Below, in pieces: positions 35,550 through 46,538 of a stretch of DNA of 64,000 nucleotides. The number at the start of each line of letters is the position of its first letter. Positions within the stretch are counted from its first letter, which is position 1. Under the pieces are notes generated by a model. That model was not told the DNA's origin. It searched no databases and saw only the letters and a program-made list of their open reading frames with translations. Made by a program: the position numbers and the translations under genes. This DNA comes from Sva-07 sp963743825 (GTDB lineage Bacteria > Actinomycetota > Acidimicrobiia > Acidimicrobiales > Ilumatobacteraceae), in contig CAVURC010000009.1 in the NCBI GenBank assembly GCA_963743825.1, forward strand, positions 57,796-121,795. Direction: 5' to 3'.

Positions 35550-38500
35550 TCAGGGCGACGAAGTCGTCGGAGGTGTCTCGCGCGGCATCGCCACGACGGT
35601 CACCGTGGCGACAGACGAGAACGCCTCACCGTCGGTGACCCGATAGGTCACGACGAACGTTCCCACGTCGTCGGCGCGAAGCGTGAGCGTCACGCCGCTG
35701 GCGTCGAACACGACGTCGTCGGGGTCGGTCAGGTCGACGACGACGAGCGGATCACCGTCGACGTCGACGACGTCGAGGTCGAGCAGACGCGACTCACCGA
35801 CGGTCACTGCGATGCTCTGGTCGACGGCAACCGGAGCCGTGTTCAGGCGTGGACCGATGACGGTCACGGTGACCGGCGCCGACACACCGCCGTCGATGTC
35901 GCGCACGGTGTAGGTGAACGTCGCGGTACCGAGCCCGTCCATCGAGTCGACCCGCACGGAACGCCCGAGCGGCCCGACCGTGACAGTGCCCGTCGCACCG
36001 TTGGTGAACACGATCTCCGAGGAGGAGATGCTCTGGATGACCAGTGCGTCGCTCCCGCCGGCAGAGTCGGCATCGGTGTCGTTGTCGACGATCTGGAACG
36101 ACGCTGGACCACCGGAGCTCACGTCGACCGTGTCCTCGACGGCGACGGGCGGGCGATTCTCCACGATCGATGTCACGTCCACGACCGTGGCGAGTCCGCC
36201 CGGGTCGGTCACCGTGACCGTCCAGGCAGACGAGCCGGGTGTCACTCCCACGCTCGGGGTGATCACGACGCGACCCGGTTCGATGGCCACCCAACTGGGC
36301 GCGCCGGAACTCCCGGTGATCGTGAGGGCCTCGGCATCGGTGGCGAGGTCGGTCACCGGAACGATCACCTGGTCGCCTCGGAAGGCGCTGACGGTCAACG
36401 GACGCGCCGTCGGGATCCTGATTGACATCGATCGTCACGCGTCCGGTTGCCCGGAGCCGACAGCTGTTGACAACGGAATAGCTGATCGACACGTTGCCGT
36501 TCTCGCCGGCCGGTGGCGAGTAGACACCGTCGGCATAACCGGCGGGCGCTTCGACGTCGACGATCGCCCCACCCGAACCGAATGCGGCGAGGTCGACGGC
36601 GATCGGCTGCTCGTATCCCGTGGCGAGGAAGCCGTCGTTGGCGATCGGCGTCGACTCCGAACACGGGCGCACCGTGATCCGCAACGCCGCAGTGCCCGTG
36701 AGTTCACCGTCGCTGACCTGGTAGTTCACCACCGCCGTGCCCGACGCACCAGGTGTGGCAGTGAACGCGATCGATCGGTTCAGGGTGACCGACGCCGAAC
36801 CCAATGACGGATCAGGGCCCTCGGTGATCGTGACGGCGAGCTGGTCGCCGTCGGCGTCGGTGTCGTTGGACAGCACGGCCGTGGTGACACTGCCGCCGTT
36901 GACGACGTCAGCGAAATCGTCACGCGCATCGGGCGGACGGTTGAGCGGTGGTTCCACCGTGAGCAGAATCGTCGCCGTCGCGGTGAGCCCGTCGCCGTCG
37001 CTCATCGTGTAGCTGGCCAGCACCTGGCCCACGAACTCGGGGGCCGGAGACACCGTCACGATCGAACCCGTGAGCGAGACCGTCGCGTCGCCCGACTCCC
37101 GCGTCACCGACACCACCGACAGCCCGCCCGCCGTCTCGTCGGGATCGCTGTCGTTCGCGAGCACGCTGAACTGCTGGGGGCTGCCAGGACCGAAGATCGA
37201 CAGGGAGTCGGCCACTGCGATCGGTGGTCGGTTGACTCGTTCGGTGATGGTGACCTGGAGCCGTCCCAGCGAGACCGCGCCGTCGGCGTCGGCGACCTGG
37301 TAGTTGATGGTCGTGTTGCCGGTCTGGGTCCCCGCCACGAACGTGATGGTGTTTCCCGTTCGGGTGGCCGTTCCCAGCGTCGGCGCAGTGGACGACACGA
37401 GTTCCAGGTCACCGTCGCTGCCGTCAGGATCTCGGTCGTTCGCGACGACGTTGATCGAGGAGCTCTCGCCGATTTCGACCGCCAGACGGTCGTTGACGAC
37501 CTCGGGAGGGAGGTTCGTGATCTGCGGTTCGCGAACGGAGACGATGACCGACGCCGAGGCCCGCAACCCGCGGGCGTTCGTCACCTCGTAGGTACAGCGG
37601 AACGCTCCCGACTGTCCGAGTGGTGGGTCGTAGCGCACCTGGCTGTCGGCGGTCACGGTCGCCTGACCGCCCGACGGGCAGCCCGGACGTCCGACGATCG
37701 TGGGCTCACCGCCGGACGGGTCGCCGTCGTTGCGCAGGACATCGACGGTCACCGGCACGTCGACGAACGTGAAGGTGGAGTCGTCACGCGCGAACGGCGG
37801 CTCGGCCAACGGCTCGGGGAGGATCGTGACCGTCACCTCACCGGCGACCTCGTGGCCGTTGCCGTCGCTGACGGTGTAGGTGAATCGGGCGTTCGCCTGC
37901 GCCCCGTCGTCGGCCAGTGGCGATGGGGAGAACTGGATCTGGTCACGGCTGAACACGACCGCTTGCCCACTGTTGTTCTCGGGCTGAGTGACCGACACGA
38001 CGGTCAACGGGTCGCCGTCGGGGTCGACGTCATTGGCCGTCACCTCGATGATCGCGGACTGCCCGACCACGACCTTGTCGGTGTCGGCAGTGACCACCGG
38101 AGGACGGTTCGGCTCGACGTCGTCGATGATCTCGACGAGCACCGAGCCCCGGACCACATGACCGTGACCGTCGTCGACGTCGTACTCGAACGGCGCAAGC
38201 AGTGCCGCCCCGGCCCGGGCGACCACCGTGAGTTGTTCTCCCTCGACGGAGACCTCCAGCCCCGGTGGCAGTGGTTCCACCACGGTCAACACCATCGGAT
38301 CGCCGTCCGGATCGGAATCGTTGACGAGCACGGGCAACGGTGTCTCGACGTTGCGGCGCAGCCGAATGGCATCGGGCCGCACGCTGGGCGCTCGGTTGGG
38401 GTCGCCGGCACGGGCCACCTCGACACGTACCTCGACGTCGTTGCCCACGGCCTCGAGCGCATCCACCGGGCGGTACGTGAAGATCGCCGTTCCCTCGAAG

Positions 38501-40195
38501 CCCTCCGCCGGTGCGAATCGGAGTGCGGGAAGCCCGGAGGGCCCGACCGTTTCGGTGACCTCGCCGAGCGCAGCTGCACCGACACCAGCCGGAGGTGAGA
38601 AGCCGCCGAGCCGGATCGCGTCACGTTCGGGATCGACGTCGTTGAGCAACACATCGATGATCACCGCGGTCTCGGCGCCCGTTTCGATCTGATCGCCCAC
38701 ACCGAGGGGTGGCTTGTTCGTCGAACCGGCGGCGAGCAACTCGATGATGACGGTCGCCGTGGCCGTGGTGCCGTTGCCGTCGACGATCGTGTAGTCGAAC
38801 GTGTCGACGCCGACGTAGCCCGGCTCGGGGGTGTAGACGACCGTGGTCGCCGTGCCGATGTCGACCGAGCCATGGCCCGGAACGCCGACGCTCGACACCG
38901 CGACGGCTTCGCCGTCCGGGTCGTAGTCGTTGGCCGTCACCGGGACCGGAACCGACGCGCCGGAACGGGCCGTCACGGGATCGTCGACCGCGATCGGAGG
39001 GTCATCGATCCCGTTGTCGTCAGGTTCGCGGACTTCCGGTTCGCTTGCTGCACTGTCGTCCACGCCTGCGGTCGACTGGCCGGACTGAACCTCATCCACG
39101 AGTTCGCCGTCGTCGTCGAGGACCAGAATTCCCTGCGCGTTCTTGTCGATCGCCTGGATACCCCACGGATTCACGCCCCAGACGAAGTCGCCCGCCACGT
39201 CGTCGACCCAGACGAGGTCGACCGTGGCCGTCACCGCCAGCGTGGCGTCGGACGACACCGCGGCGGGGAGTTCGTCGAGGAGTTCGCCCGTGCGCCAGTC
39301 GATCCGCGTGATCGAGCTGGGCCCACGCTCGACGACTGCGGCGGCGTCGCCGGCAATGGCGAGGAGGTCGGAGCCGTCCATGTCCAGACCATCGATGGTC
39401 GACGACTCGTCGATACCGTCACGCCCGACGCACCACAGATCGTCATTGGCGCCGACCCAACCACACTCGGCGGGTGGCCCGGGAACCTGACCGATGATCT
39501 CGCTCGGGTCGGCGTCGGTCGGCAGTGACTGCCAGTCGCCGTCGCCGAGACGGGCCCGACGATTCTCGGCGTCGACCACGAACGCCACGTTGCCGACCAG
39601 CGACAGCGTTGCCCCGGGCACACCGAGGCGGGTGGTCTCGGTCGCCTTCGACGTCGTGCGTTGCAGATCACCGTCGACCAGTGACCAGATCGAGCCATCG
39701 GGCGCGATCTGCGTCGAACTGTCGGCCTCGACCGCGAAAGGCGATCGGTTCGCCATCGGCCGGAACCACGTTGGCCTCGTTCTCGTCGGGGTTCACGACC
39801 ACGAGACCGGCCTGGCCCATGCCCGACAGTGCCCGACCGGCACCCAGTGCCGTGAGACCGAACGGTGTACCGAGGCGCAAGTCGACCGAGTCGATCACCT
39901 GCGCCTCCGCCGTCACGTCATTGAGGAGGTAGGCGCCCGGGCCCCCCTCAGCGACCGTGAGCTCGTCGCCCTGCGCTCCGGTGTCGAGGCTCGCCAGGGC
40001 TCGGCCGCCGTAGCCGTCGACCAGCACCACACGTCCGGTGGGCTGATGGACGAACCAAGCGGTTGCCCGGGCGGAGGCTGCATCGACCGCAGGAAGGCCG
40101 TCGGAGCGCACGACGACCATGAACGCAAACAGCGCAAGCAACGTCGCTGCGGTGGCAGCAACTGCTTGGCGCCAGGTCACAGTCGACGACTTCAC
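35550..40195 (-). CDS. Giant tandem Ig/cadherin-like surface protein; two frameshifts in this sequence
   Basis: With two single-base shifts repaired (36417-36418 and 39732-39733) the product is about 1547 aa. It starts at GTG with MKSSTVTWRQ, then one TM segment (residues about 10-30) and a propeller-like region of about 270 residues (VLVDGYGGRALASLD, IWSLVDGDLQR). About 11-12 repeats of 90-100 residues follow, each opening NRPPxAxxD and containing VLxNDxDPDGDxLxV, as in cadherin-like and Ig-like adhesion repeats that bind calcium. It should be anchored by the N-terminus and extend outward. It is divergent from the FHA/FtsK-like gene and convergent with the transglutaminase. Confidence 0.85.
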
Positions 40196-40350
40196 GGTTA
40201 CCTCAATGGTCAGGCGAGTGGCGGAAACTCACACGTGTGTATCGGCATCCGTGACCCGGACTTGAATCATTGTCGAGATTTCGTCAAGACGCGCACGGCG
40301 TGCACGGGGGTCGATCAGCAGCCGCGGTCTGACCCGTAGTCTGCGCAGTG

Positions 40351-43237
40351 ATGGACCTCGTGGTGCGCACTCCTCACGGCGACGCCGACGTGACCATCGT
40401 CCGCCACGGACCGAGCTGCACCCTCGGGGATCTGATCACCGCGGTCAGCGGACAGGCGGTGCCCCGCGTCGCTCGTGTCGACGACCGAACGATCGACTGC
40501 GCAACGCCGCTCGACGCGGCACACCTGCTGATCGGCTCGATCGTGACCACCGATCCGGCTGTCCCGGTGCCGCGTCAGCCCGACGACGTGGAACTCGTCC
40601 AGATCGCCGGGCCGGGCGCAGGACGGTCACGCACGCTGCCGCTCGGGCGCTACCGGATCGGCCCGGGCCGTCGCGTGACGTGCCGACGAACTCAGCTTCG
40701 CCACCGTGGAGGAACCGGCCTTCGAGATCACCGTCGCAACGGATGGCGTGGTGACAGTCGGCGGCGACCGGCGATCGACGACTCTCATCGGTGCGCATCG
40801 CAGGTTCGCCCGTGCGTTCGAGCGTTGCCTGGGACGACGGTGTCCTCACCGTCGACAACCGGGCATTCGTCATCGATCGCGGGCCACCAGCGCTCCCTCG
40901 GCGGCTCCCGCCACCCGACCCCGACGGCACGGTCCCGTTCAGTCGCCCGCCACTGCGACCCGGTGCGCCACCGCGACTGCCGGCGATCGATGCGGTCCGC
41001 GACGCAACGGCGGCTCGGCCCACGCTGTGGCAACGCCGTCCGGGCCGGCCCGGCGCATTCGTCATCCCGTTCGGCATACGCGAGGGCCCCGCCGGAGACA
41101 CCGAGGTCGTCGAGATCGACCTGTTCACCGAGCGAGCGGTGGCGATCGCAGGGGGAGAAGCCGAACGTACCGCACTGGCTCGCACCGTCCTGATCGAGGC
41201 AACCACTGCCCACGGCCCGGCCGACCTCGACGTGGTGATCGCCACCACGCCCGATCGGCTCGCCGAGTGGGACTGGGCGAAGTGGTTGCCCCACCTCCGC
41301 GTCGACGACGGCCCGATGGTGCTCGCTACTCGCGACGAGATCGCTGCCTGGGCACAGCGGTCGGCCGACCGACGAACGCTGTCGGCTCACCTCACGTTGC
41401 TCGTCATCGACGACCCGAATCTCTGGCGCCGACGCGAGTCGCCACTGCGATCGCTGTTGGCGAGTCCCCCTGCCGGTCTCCGGGTGATTGCCCTCTGCGA
41501 CGAAGCAGGGAGTGCACCGGCGTTGTGCACGACGCTGATCACCGAATCGCCCGATCGACGTTGGCAGCTCCTCTCGCTCACGGACGATGTCGACACCGAC
41601 GGGGTGTTCCCGGCGCTCGTCGAGCCGGCCGTGGCCGCCGAGGTCGCACGGGCACTCGCCCCGCTCGCCGACACGGAACTGCCCGAGCCCGCCGTCGAGC
41701 CCGAACGAGCAACGCCGCGCCGTTCGTTGCTGCACTGTCTGGGCGACCCGACGTCCGACGACCTCCGTCGACACTGGGCCGACCCCGACATCGACCTGAC
41801 GGCGGTGCCATTCGGTGTCGACGACTCGGTCGAACTCGACCTGACATCCCACGACATCCTGATCGCAGCATCCGACCCTCAGGAAGCCGACCGGGTGGCG
41901 GTCACGATCGCCGTCACCGCCTGCACCCGGCTCGGTCCCTCAGCGATGCTGCTCCTCGACCTCAGCGCGGCTGCATCATCGGCACTCGACGACTTCCCCC
42001 ACACGGTCGGTGGGGCCGTGCACGGGCGCCGGGAACGCAATCGATCCCAGCCGATTGATCGCACGCATCGGTCATCTGTTGGCACTCGAGCACTCGCCGC
42101 AGTTCGTTGTCGTGGTCATCGGTTCCGCCACCGATCGGCCACTGCGCGACGCACTGCTCGCTGCATCGCCCGACCTCCCCGGCCTCTGCCTGATCGTCGC
42201 CGCGGCCGACGCCGTCGGCAACCCGCCGAGGAGCACACCCGATCACCTGATCGAGATCACCGTCGAGCGACGAGGCGACCGCCGAGGCGCCGTGGTCGGC
42301 ACCGCGAGCGGCCCGATCGGCGTGCACCTCGATGACGACCCGCCCGACGAAGCCGACCTGGTGCTCCGGCCGCTCGTGCTGGGTCGGGCCCTGACACCGT
42401 TGGAGCACCGCATCGAGCAGCGATCGCAGTCGACCCCGTGGGCGTTCACGGCAGCGTGCCGCGATCTCGCGCAGCGTGCGCGCGCAGCAACCGACGAGGT
42501 GGAACATCCGTGGCTCCTTCCCGCGTCGTTGCCGTCGTCGATCGACACCGACGCGTTGTTCACCGAGTGGCCCGGCGACGCCGTGCCCATCGGGTTGATC
42601 GACAGTGCGACCACCGGGCAGCAGCCGATCTGGTGGCAACCCGACGACGGACTGCTCGTGGCGTTCGGCTCGCTGCGTTCCGGGGTCGACGATCTCCTCA
42701 CGACCGTGCTCCTCGGACTGATCGACCGCATCGCTCCCGCCGATGCGGATCTCGTCGTGGTCGATCGCTCTCCAACCCGCAGGCAGGTGATCCGCACGAT
42801 CGACCGACATCACCTCGTGGTCGACCCGGATGAGCCCGGCGACCTGGTGGCACTGCTGGAGGTGTTGGAGGCCTGGCCCGCCCGACGGCCAACGGCCGAT
42901 CGTCGTGATCGACGACCTCGGACACCTGCGTGCTCAGGCCGCAGTGAAGGGGGTGCTCGATCGACTCGACCGGGGGCTCACCGCCGCACGGTCCGTCGTG
43001 GCGGTTGCCCGCACCGCCGACGATGCCGGGCCCCTCCTCACAGCTCCCGGACGCCACCTGATCGGCTCGCTGGCCGACCCCGATGATCAGCGACGGCTCG
43101 GTGGGGAACCGGACGGCCCTCGGGGACGCTGCCGCATGCTCGAGACCGGTGAGATCGTTCAACTCTCGACGCTCGATCGCTCCCTCACCTCAGCGGTATC
43201 CGAACGGTTGACCGACCCCCGAGACGGTGCCCGGTGA
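40351..43237 (+). CDS. FHA/FtsK-EccC-like protein without Walker A lysines; four frameshifts in this sequence
   Basis: Four +1 shifts (40681-40684, 40786-40791, 42024-42026, 42877-42879) are repaired to give about 960 aa. The N-terminus resembles a small ubiquitin-like or FHA region (LPLGRYRIGPGRRV, then DDGVLTVDNRAFVIDRG). Three FtsK/EccC-like segments follow, but their P-loop positions read AIAGGEAERTALAR, LIAASDPQEADRVAV and VAFGSLRSGVDDLL, none with GK[ST]. A Walker-B-like PIVVIDDLGHLRA survives in the third. It may be a structural member of an export or envelope complex. The last codon overlaps the next gene by 4 bp. Confidence 0.65.
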
Positions 43238-44262
43238 CCACCTTCAGTCGCGGCGACGGCGTCGGCATCGAGTTCACACGTCAACTCGTTCGCGGTGTCC
43301 GACTCGACGCCGAGCAGGAGGGTTGGCTGACAGCGGCGGCCGAGGTGGCGATCGGCGACAGTCGCGACGACCGGTCGGCGGTCGACGCGTTCGTCCGACT
43401 CCGAGCCGACCTGCACGACCCGACTCACACCACACGAATCGGCGTCTTCCCGCCCGCCAGCACGTTGCGCCGCATCGAGGTGACCGGGCACACCGGTACC
43501 GAACTCAACACGTTGCGGGCCCAACTCCTGCGCGACGAGTCGGTGGCCTCGACGCTGCTCCTCGACCACGGTCCACGACGGTGGCTCGTCGCAGTCCGTT
43601 GGGACGAAGACGAGATCCGACGCATCGAGGCACTCGCCGAGCGGGCGGGTTTCGTCGATGTCACCGTGGAGCCGAGCCCAGTGGCGATCGCGCGAGTCGT
43701 CGACGAGCAGGTGACGCGGGCACGCCGCGACGCCGCACTCGACGAGTCGTTCGAGTTGCTGTGCACGTCGGGACAGCCGGTGGTCGCGGCCGCGGTCGAG
43801 TCGATCGGACGCATGGCACCATCGCTCGATCTCGCCACCGCAGAGTTCTCGACCGGCTGGTTCGAGGGCATCGCAGAGCCCACACAGCTCGTCGCAGAGC
43901 TGCGCCGGTTCGTCGACGAATTGGGTGACGAATCCCCAGCAGGACACGAGGCGGGACACGAGGCCGACCATGATCGGCTGCTGATCGCCGGGATCCCGTA
44001 TCCACCGTTTCCACCACACGACCTGCGGTCGCCGCAGCGACAGTGCGTAGCGCTCGGTGCCGCAGTCGGTGCCGCCGGCCTCGCAGGGCGGCTGCGTCCG
44101 GTCGACATGCTGTCGCCGACGACGGTGGCCGTCGACCCGCTCGATCGACCGTGGGTGGTGGAGCGACTCTCGAGCCTGCCGCCCAAGGAGGAACCGGCCA
44201 CGATCGGTCCCGTCAAGCGCTCGATCAGTCGGCTGCTCCCCCGCCTCAAGCGATCCGAATGA
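43234..44262 (+). CDS. Hypothetical protein, possibly PilM/actin-like, 342 aa
   Basis: I cannot assign a family with certainty. The pattern VGIEFTRQLVRGVRLDAEQ at the start, with VASTLLLDHGPRRWLVAVRW and GFVDVTVEPSPVAIARVVDE further on, recalls actin-fold proteins such as PilM, but a phosphate-binding signature is not clear. No TM segments are visible; a basic C-terminus ends KRSISRLLPRLKRSE. The GTG start overlaps the FHA/FtsK-like gene (GTGA), so the two are probably partners. Confidence 0.5.
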   Translation: MTTFSRGDGVGIEFTRQLVRGVRLDAEQEGWLTAAAEVAIGDSRDDRSAVDAFVRLRADLHDPTHTTRIGVFPPASTLRRIEVTGHTGTELNTLRAQLLRDESVASTLLLDHGPRRWLVAVRWDEDEIRRIEALAERAGFVDVTVEPSPVAIARVVDEQVTRARRDAALDESFELLCTSGQPVVAAAVESIGRMAPSLDLATAEFSTGWFEGIAEPTQLVAELRRFVDELGDESPAGHEAGHEADHDRLLIAGIPYPPFPPHDLRSPQRQCVALGAAVGAAGLAGRLRPVDMLSPTTVAVDPLDRPWVVERLSSLPPKEEPATIGPVKRSISRLLPRLKRSE

Positions 44263-44291
44263 GTCGCGGGGTCAGACCCCGAGTCTCATTC
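44257..44291. repeat. GTCAGAC-centred palindrome, copy 2 (35 nt)
   Basis: The outer arms GAATGAG and CTCATTC flank GGGGTC-A-GACCCC with short imperfect spacers. The two convergent genes both end inside it: the upstream plus-strand gene stops at TGA 44260-44262 and hspR stops at 44286-44288, each within an outer arm. It probably also forms the terminator between them. Confidence 0.85.
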
Positions 44292-44699
44292 ATTGTCGAA
44301 GATCGACGGGCGTTGGCCGAAGACGGCGACTGCCTGGCGCAGCGGCACCAGATCGCTCCCCGACCGTCGGCCCTCAGCCGCTTCGATCGCGTGCTTGGCG
44401 ATGTCGCGGGCATGGTCGAGTTCGGCTCGCAGGCGGGCATTCTCGATCTCGAGGTGCATGACGCGACGAATGCCCTCGAGGTTCATTCCCTCGTTGGTCA
44501 GTTCGGCGATTCGTCGGAGGATCGAGATGTCGGCGTCGCTGTAGCGACGGTTCCCGCCCTCGGTGCGAGCCGGCGTGACGAGGCCGCGGCGCTCGTAGAT
44601 GCGCAACGTCTGCGGATGCATCCCCGCCAGTTCGGCCGCGACGGAGATCACGTACACCGCCCGCGTGCGGGAACGCTCGTTGACATCGGACGTGGTCAT
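44286..44699 (-). CDS. hspR: HspR heat-shock repressor (MerR family), 137 aa
   Basis: The N-terminal MerR-type helix-turn-helix (YVISVAAELAGMHPQTLRIY then ERRGLVTPARTEGGNRRY) is followed by a coiled-coil tail. HspR binds HAIR sites and, with DnaK as co-repressor, silences chaperone genes until stress. It is the last gene of the dnaK-grpE-dnaJ-hspR operon and overlaps dnaJ by 4 bp (ATGA). HAIR sites lie upstream of dnaK and clpB in this window. Confidence 0.93.
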   Translation of the reverse strand: MTTSDVNERSRTRAVYVISVAAELAGMHPQTLRIYERRGLVTPARTEGGNRRYSDADISILRRIAELTNEGMNLEGIRRVMHLEIENARLRAELDHARDIAKHAIEAAEGRRSGSDLVPLRQAVAVFGQRPSIFDNE

Positions 44700-45832
44700 G
44701 ACAGTGAGTTCCTGGGATTCACCGTAGTCGCCGCCGCCAACTGCTCGATCGCTGCACGTTGCTCGTCGGTGAGATCGGTCGGCACCTGGACGTTGACCGT
44801 CACGATCAGATCGCCGGTGTGGTGCTTGGTCTCGATGCCTTTGCCCTTGACGCGGTGACGACTGCCGGTCTGGGTACCGGGTCGCAGACGCAGCGTCACG
44901 CTGGTTCCGTCGAGCGTCGGCACATCGATGTCGCCACCGAGTGCCGCTTCCGGGTAGGTGACGGGCACCGCGACGGTGAGGTTGTCGCCGCTGCGGCCGA
45001 ACCGCGGGTGGGGCATCACCTTGAGTTCCACGAGGAGATCGCCGGCCGGGCCACCGTTGCGCCCCGGGCCACCGCGGCCCTTCAACCGGATCGTCTGGCC
45101 ATCCTTGACCCCCGCAGGGATGCGGGTCTTGACCTCTCGCTGGCGTTTCTCGACTCCCGAGCCACGACACGTCGGACACGGATCCTCGATGCGCACGCCC
45201 TGGCCACCGCAGACGCGACACGGCGTCGAGAACGAGAACATGCCCTGGTTGTCGTCGACCACGCCGCGACCACCGCAGGCCGAACACATGGACGGCGAGG
45301 TGCCGGGCTTGGCCCCCGACCCGTTGCACGTGGAGCACTGCGCGTCGGTCGTGAGATACAGCGTCGTGGTGATGCCGGTGACCGAATCCTTGAAGTCGAC
45401 CGTCAGCTGTGCGGTGATGTCGGCACCACGCCGCGGGCCGACGCCCGAGGAGGCGCCGCCTCGCCCGCGACCCTGACCACCACGCCCGAACATGTTGCCG
45501 AACAGGTCGCCGAGGCCGCCACCGCCCATGTCGTCGACGTTGAACGTGAAGCCACCGGCCCCCGGGGCGCCGCGTCCGCCCATGCCGGCCATCGGCCCCA
45601 TGGTGCGGACCTCGTCGTACTCCTTGCGCTTGGCATCGTCGCCGAGCACGTCGTACGCCGACGCGACCTCTTTGAACTTCTCCTCGGCAACCGCGTCGCC
45701 GGGGTTCTTGTCGGGGTGCAGGTCGCGGGCGAGCTTGCGGTAGGCCTTGGTGATCTCCTTGGCGGTCGAACTCGGCTCGACGCCCAGCGTCTTGTAGTAG
45801 TCCTTCTCGAACCATTCACGCTGTGCAGCCAT
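44696..45832 (-). CDS. dnaJ: Chaperone DnaJ, 378 aa
   Basis: The J domain with HPD is at residues about 12-75 (LARDLHPDKNPGDA). A Gly-rich region (MGGRGAPGAGGF and GRGGQGRGRGGASS) follows, then the zinc region with four CxxCxGxG-type repeats (CSTCNGSG, CSACGGRG, CRVCGGQG, CPTCRGSG) and the C-terminal substrate domain. It delivers clients to DnaK and stimulates its ATPase. A very strong ribosome-binding site GGAGGAGGTGA precedes the ATG at 45830-45832. A pair of palindromes separates it from grpE. Confidence 0.96.
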   Translation of the reverse strand: MAAQREWFEKDYYKTLGVEPSSTAKEITKAYRKLARDLHPDKNPGDAVAEEKFKEVASAYDVLGDDAKRKEYDEVRTMGPMAGMGGRGAPGAGGFTFNVDDMGGGGLGDLFGNMFGRGGQGRGRGGASSGVGPRRGADITAQLTVDFKDSVTGITTTLYLTTDAQCSTCNGSGAKPGTSPSMCSACGGRGVVDDNQGMFSFSTPCRVCGGQGVRIEDPCPTCRGSGVEKRQREVKTRIPAGVKDGQTIRLKGRGGPGRNGGPAGDLLVELKVMPHPRFGRSGDNLTVAVPVTYPEAALGGDIDVPTLDGTSVTLRLRPGTQTGSRHRVKGKGIETKHHTGDLIVTVNVQVPTDLTDEQRAAIEQLAAATTVNPRNSLS

Positions 45833-45851
45833 CGGCAATCACCTCCTCCCT

Positions 45852-45884
45852 GATTACAACAGGGGTCAGACCCGCGTTGTAATC
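45852..45884. repeat. GTCAGAC-centred palindrome, copy 3 (33 nt)
   Basis: GATTACAAC and GTTGTAATC arms flank a GGGTC-A-GACCC core. It lies about 20 nt upstream of the dnaJ start and is the exact reverse complement of copy 4. Confidence 0.9.
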
Positions 45885-45914
45885 CAGCACTTCGTCTGTC
45901 CTCGATCGTCCGTC

Positions 45915-45947
45915 GATTACAACGCGGGTCTGACCCCTGTTGTAATC
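45915..45947. repeat. GTCTGAC-centred palindrome, copy 4 (33 nt)
   Basis: It is the exact reverse complement of copy 3, with a 30-bp spacer between them. Two bases of its outer arm form part of the grpE stop codon. The pair could fold as two hairpins or one long stem in the grpE-dnaJ mRNA. Confidence 0.9.
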
Positions 45948-46531
45948 AGTCCTTGGTCTTGACCATGGCAGGACGCAGGACTTTGCCCTTCCAGGTGTAG
46001 CCGCTGCGCAGCACGTCCGAGACCACCGGCTCGCCACCGTCGCCGGGCTCATGGGCCACGGCCTCGGCAAACTCGGGATCGAACGGCTGACCCTCGAGAT
46101 CGACGATTTCCAGGCCATGCTTCTTGAGTTCGACGAGCATTTGATTGAGCAGCGGGCCGACCTCCTCGGGATGACGCAGGAACGCCGCCTCGGCGGCATC
46201 GAGCACCGGGAGCAGCGCCTCGGCGAGACGACCCGACGCCCGATCGGCCTCGGCGAGCGATTGTGCGGCGGAACGCCTGCGGATAGTTCTCGAAGTCGGC
46301 CTGCACCCGCTGAGCGATGCCCTTGTACTCCTCGCGTTCGGCGAGCAGTGCAGGAACATCGACGTCGGAGTAGTCGATCTCACCGACGATCGCATCGAAG
46401 CCGTCGTCGGCGACGTCGCCGATCTCGATGGCCTGCTCGGCGTCGTTGTCGAGATCATCGTCGAGTTCGGCGGCGCCATCGAGGCCACCGGCGGGTTGAT
46501 CAGCGGGAGGGTCGACCATGTCGCCATCCAT
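45946..46531 (-). CDS. grpE: Nucleotide exchange factor GrpE; one frameshift in this sequence
   Basis: It releases ADP from DnaK. An acidic N-terminus (MDGDMVDPPADQPAGG), coiled coil, and VQADFENYRRRSAAQSLAEA after removal of one extra base (CC at 46281-46282) lead into LLPVLDAAEAAFL and the C-terminal beta domain ending SGYTWKGKVLRPAMV. The repaired length is 194 aa, normal for the family. It starts 7 bp after the dnaK stop. The frameshift is more likely a sequence error than true loss, since the gene is nearly indispensable. Confidence 0.92.
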
Positions 46532-46538
46532 GACAGCC

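Noticed and set aside
36395..39756. The Ig-repeat region considered as a repeat array or CRISPR
   Set aside because: The repeats are about 90-100 codons, divergent in DNA and coherent in protein; no spacers or cas genes.
40230..40239. CACACGTGTG palindrome between the Ig-repeat and FHA/FtsK-like genes as an operator
   Set aside because: Only 10 bp, single copy and no cognate regulator nearby; could be chance.
31273..44262. Calling the cluster a type VII (ESX) secretion system
   Set aside because: No EsxA/EsxB, EccB, EccD, EccE or MycP gene and no Walker A in the EccC-like protein.
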